A DNA stretch of 6,641 bases from Gammaproteobacteria bacterium (lineage in GTDB: Bacteria; Pseudomonadota; Gammaproteobacteria; Steroidobacterales; GCA-2729495), in the NCBI GenBank assembly GCA_023383735.1, contig JAHDYN010000107.1:1-6641 (forward strand), read 5' to 3'. Below are positions 4,065 to 6,641 of this stretch, piece by piece. The notes beneath the pieces are model-generated. The model saw nothing but the letters and a program-made list of their open reading frames with translations. It was not told where the DNA came from and did not search any database. Both the position numbers and the translations under genes were made by a program. Numbering within the stretch: the first letter of the stretch is position 1; every line of letters starts with the position of its first letter.

Positions 4065-5843
4065 ATGCGTACGCACTATTGCGGCGACGTCAACGCCGCA
4101 GCCATCGGTCAGCAAATCACCGTTGCCGGCTGGGTACATCGCCGCCGCGATCACGGTGGCGTCATCTTCATCGATCTGCGCGACCGCGAAGGTCTGCTGC
4201 AGGTGGTCTTCGATCCTTCCGCGCCAGTGGTGTTCGCGGCCGGCGAGAAGCTGCGCGGCGAGTATGTGGTGTCGGTGCGCGGCACCGTCCGTCACCGTCC
4301 CGAGGGCACTGTAAATACCAAACTGGCCACCGGCGAAGTAGAGTTGCTCGCCGCCGAACTCACGCTGCTTAACAGTTCCGAAACGCCGCCCTTCCATCAC
4401 GACGAAGATGTCTCTGAAGAGCTGCGCCTGCGCTATCGCTATCTGGATCTGCGCCGCGAGGAGATGACGCAGCGTCTGCGGCTGCGTCACAAGGTCACCC
4501 AGGCCATGCGCGTCTTCCTCGACGGCAACGGTTTCATCGATATCGAAACGCCGATGCTGACGCGCACCACGCCGGAAGGCGCGCGCGACTACATCGTGCC
4601 GAGCCGCACGCATCCGGGCGAATTCTTCGCCCTGCCGCAGTCGCCGCAGCTCTTCAAGCAGATCCTGATGATGTCGGGCTTCGACCGCTACTACCAGATC
4701 GCGCGCTGCTTCCGCGATGAGGACCTGCGCGCCGACCGGCAGCCGGAATTCACCCAGCTGGATATCGAAACCTCCTTCATGGACGAAAACGCGTTCATGA
4801 CGCTGATGGAAAAGCTGATCCGTCACCTGTTCCGGGACGCGATCGGCGTCGAACTGCCGCCGCTGCCGCGCATGACCTGGGCCGAGGCCGTCGACCGCTA
4901 CGGCATCGACCGGCCGGACCTCAGCATTCCGCTCGAGCTGGTGGAGGTCGCCGACCTGATGACGGGCGTCGAGTTCAAGGTGTTCGCCGGACCGGCTGCC
5001 GATCCCGATGGCCGCGTCGCGGCGCTGAAGATCCCGGATGGCGGCAAGCTCACCCGCAAGGAAATCGACGACTACACCGCCTACATCACGCAGTTCGGTG
5101 CCAGGGGGCTTGCCTACATCAAGGTCAACGAACTCGCGAAGGGTCGCGATGGCCTGCAGTCGCCGATCATGAAGTTCCTGCCGGATGCGACCGTGCAGGG
5201 TCTGATCGAACGCCTGGCGCTGAAGGATGGCGACCTGGTGTTCTTCGGTGCCGACAAGAAGAAGATCGTCAACGACTCGCTGGCTGCGCTGCGCGTGAAG
5301 ATCGGTCACGACCTCAAGCTCGCGAAGCCGGGCTGGCACCCGCTGTGGGTGGTCGACTTCCCGATGTTCGAGTGGGATGCGAAGGAAAAGCGCTGGGGCG
5401 CGCTGCACCATCCCTTCACCGCGCCGTCCGTCGACGACATCGCCACGCTGGAGAAAGAGCCGGGCAAGGCCCTGTCGCGCGCCTATGACATGGTGCTGAA
5501 CGGCACCGAGATCGGCGGCGGCTCGATCCGCATCCACAGCTCGGCGATGCAGTCGGCCGTGTTCCGCATCCTCGGCATCACCGACGAGGAGGCCGAGAGC
5601 AAGTTCGGCTTCCTGCTGCGCGCGCTGAAGTTCGGCGCGCCGCCGCACGGCGGGATGGCCTTCGGCCTGGATCGCCTGGTGATGCTCATGGCCGGTGCCA
5701 CCAGCATCCGCGACGTGATCGCTTTTCCGAAGACGCAGAGCGCGAGCTGCCTGCTCTCCGAAGCGCCGGGCCCGGTCTCGGCGCAGCAGCTGCGCGAGAC
5801 CGGCATCCGCATCCGCGAGACCGCCAAGCCCGCTGCGAGCTGA
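4065..5843 (+). CDS. aspS: Aspartyl-tRNA synthetase, bacterial type, probably non-discriminating
   Basis: This 592-residue class IIb enzyme attaches aspartate to tRNA in the cytoplasm. Order of domains: OB-fold anticodon-binding domain (~1-105); catalytic core with the motif 1 region ([20 protein letters not shown], ~157-176), QSPQ (192-195) and motif 2 [14 protein letters not shown] with R217; the GAD insertion of bacterial AspRS (~285-420); motif 3 [12 protein letters not shown] with R537. Numbering matches E. coli AspRS at these arginines. H30 in RRRDHGG and G81 in RPEG match the residues reported for the non-discriminating Pseudomonas enzyme, where E. coli has Leu at the first position. 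The enzyme would then also charge tRNA-Asn, for conversion by GatCAB. ATG 4065 has only a weak AGG at 4051, but the MRTHYCG start is canonical. The stop overlaps the next gene's ATG (TGATG). Intact. Confidence 0.98.
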   Translation: MRTHYCGDVNAAAIGQQITVAGWVHRRRDHGGVIFIDLRDREGLLQVVFDPSAPVVFAAGEKLRGEYVVSVRGTVRHRPEGTVNTKLATGEVELLAAELTLLNSSETPPFHHDEDVSEELRLRYRYLDLRREEMTQRLRLRHKVTQAMRVFLDGNGFIDIETPMLTRTTPEGARDYIVPSRTHPGEFFALPQSPQLFKQILMMSGFDRYYQIARCFRDEDLRADRQPEFTQLDIETSFMDENAFMTLMEKLIRHLFRDAIGVELPPLPRMTWAEAVDRYGIDRPDLSIPLELVEVADLMTGVEFKVFAGPAADPDGRVAALKIPDGGKLTRKEIDDYTAYITQFGARGLAYIKVNELAKGRDGLQSPIMKFLPDATVQGLIERLALKDGDLVFFGADKKKIVNDSLAALRVKIGHDLKLAKPGWHPLWVVDFPMFEWDAKEKRWGALHHPFTAPSVDDIATLEKEPGKALSRAYDMVLNGTEIGGGSIRIHSSAMQSAVFRILGITDEEAESKFGFLLRALKFGAPPHGGMAFGLDRLVMLMAGATSIRDVIAFPKTQSASCLLSEAPGPVSAQQLRETGIRIRETAKPAAS

Positions 5844-6520
5844 TGCCCGCGGTGGACGTGCCGGCTGAAACCGTCGTCGTCATCCACGGCTTGTGGATGA
5901 ATGGGGCGGAGGCCGGCCTCCTGCGGCATCGGCTCAGCGACGAGCACGGCTATCCGACGGCGCTCTTCCAGTACGCTACCTTTGCCGCCGATTTCACGAC
6001 CAACGCCGACCGCCTGCGCGCCTTTCTCGACACCCTCGAATCGCCCACCCTGCACCTGGTCGGCCACAGCACCGGCGGCCTGATGGCGCTGGTCGCGCTG
6101 CAACGCCGGCCGCTCGCCAGACCGGGGCGCATCGTCTGCCTCGGTTCCCCGCTCCGCGGCAGCATGGCCGCCGACCAGCTGGCAAGGCTCGGCGACCTGG
6201 GTGCGGCGGTCCTCGGCCAGACCGGCCGCCAGGCGCTGCTCGGCCAGTTCCTCCAGCGCTATGACGGCGACCGTGAGGTCGGTGTGATCGCCGGCACCAT
6301 GAGCGTCGGCCCCGCCATGATGCTCGGCATATTGCCGGAGCCCAACGACGGCACCATCGCGGTGGTGGAAACGCAGCTGCCGGGCATCAAGGCGCACATG
6401 AGCTATCCGGTGAGCCATACCGGCTTGCTGATCTCGCCGGAGGTCGCCAGGCAGACGGCATTCTTTCTGAGACATGGCATGTTCAATCGACAGGGAAGCG
6501 CAGATGCCCAGATTCAGTGA
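5843..6520 (+). CDS. Alpha/beta-fold hydrolase (esterase/lipase-like)
   Basis: The start ATG 5843 shares one base with the aspS stop (TGATG), indicating translational coupling. The 225-residue product is an alpha/beta hydrolase: the oxyanion-hole strand VVVIHGLW (HG at 15-16), nucleophile elbow GHSTGG with S76, the probable acid D169 in NDGTIAV, and the probable base H192 in SHTGLL. The NDGT segment and the short core without a large cap resemble lipase/esterase-like proteins (PGAP1 or triacylglycerol-lipase type). There is no signal peptide, so it is expected to be cytoplasmic. The substrate is unknown. An SDR gene overlaps its 3' end by 17 bases, which suggests that the two act on related compounds or simply share a transcript. 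A catalytic role is well supported by the triad; naming a substrate is not possible from sequence alone. Confidence 0.85.
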   Translation: MPAVDVPAETVVVIHGLWMNGAEAGLLRHRLSDEHGYPTALFQYATFAADFTTNADRLRAFLDTLESPTLHLVGHSTGGLMALVALQRRPLARPGRIVCLGSPLRGSMAADQLARLGDLGAAVLGQTGRQALLGQFLQRYDGDREVGVIAGTMSVGPAMMLGILPEPNDGTIAVVETQLPGIKAHMSYPVSHTGLLISPEVARQTAFFLRHGMFNRQGSADAQIQ

Positions 6521-6641
6521 CAAGGTTGTACTCATCACCGGTGCGCTCGGCGGCATCGGCGCGGCCACGGTGCAGTGGATTGCAAAGGGTGGCGCGCGGC
6601 TCGCGCTCACCGACATCAACAGGACCGCAGCCGACGTGCCG
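6504..6641 (+). CDS. Short-chain dehydrogenase/reductase, 3' end outside window
   Basis: Only the first 46 codons are inside the window. From ATG 6504, preceded by AGGGAAG at 6492, the protein begins MPRFSDKVVLITGALGGIGA: the Rossmann first strand and the glycine motif TGxxxGIG (residues 12-19) of classical SDRs. D37 in LALTDIN, at the end of the second strand, favours NAD(H) over NADP(H). The catalytic Ser, Tyr and Lys lie outside the window. Its start overlaps the hydrolase stop by 17 bases, so it belongs to the same operon. Substrate unknown. Confidence 0.9.
   Translation, partial: MPRFSDKVVLITGALGGIGAATVQWIAKGGARLALTDINRTAADVP

Noticed and set aside
3690..5648. Long minus-strand open frame of about 650 codons opposite fmdB and aspS
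   Set aside because: It lies opposite two certain genes; its composition (many Arg, His, Asp, Val, Gln) is that expected from the complementary strand of GC-rich coding DNA, and it has no recognisable domain.
5483..6619. Minus-strand open frame of 378 codons opposite aspS, the hydrolase and the SDR
   Set aside because: It crosses three well-supported plus-strand genes, has no motif, and is a by-product of high GC content.

Overview
GC-rich proteobacterial DNA, most likely from a gamma- or betaproteobacterium. The best taxonomic marker is a full-length bacterial-type aspartyl-tRNA synthetase. Its N-terminal anticodon-binding region carries the His/Gly pair known from Pseudomonas-type non-discriminating enzymes. 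The fmdB-aspS gene order is also common in proteobacteria. I cannot name a genus.

Layout. (1) Positions 1-789: the 3' part of a trypsin-like serine peptidase gene whose frame runs off the left edge. (2) Positions 790-2061: about 1.3 kb with no convincing intact conserved gene. It holds scraps: a possible small exported protein on the minus strand, the C-terminal third of a minus-strand PF13557 (Phenol_MetA_deg, 'transporter') outer-membrane protein, the zinc-ribbon C-terminus of an IS91-type transposase abutting it, and a weaker IS21-like helix-turn-helix scrap. (3) Positions 1981-3087: a two-gene toxin-antitoxin operon (excisionase-like HTH protein plus PIN_3 RNase, VapBC50-like) preceded by three tandem 9-bp repeats. 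(4) Positions 3087-3554: the first ~52 codons of a type I restriction subunit (HsdR) overlap the PIN stop codon and run in frame into a complete HicB antitoxin. HicB is followed, still in frame, by what looks like the last ~18 codons of HicA, so HicB appears to be an orphan. (5) Positions 3674-6641: an ordered chromosomal segment, fmdB-type zinc-ribbon gene, aspS, alpha/beta hydrolase, and the start of an NAD-type short-chain dehydrogenase. The last three genes overlap end to start.

Interpretation. The stable housekeeping cluster (5) is bordered on its 5' side by a worn accessory region in which transposase ends, a truncated restriction gene and one whole plus one broken toxin-antitoxin module are stitched together. 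This looks like the remains of a defence or mobile island next to aspS. The HTH-PIN pair seems intact and could still work as a toxin-antitoxin or addiction module. I found no tRNA, rRNA or CRISPR array. I see no clearly new system; the most unusual items are the HsdR-HicB chimeric reading frame and the truncated hicA behind it.
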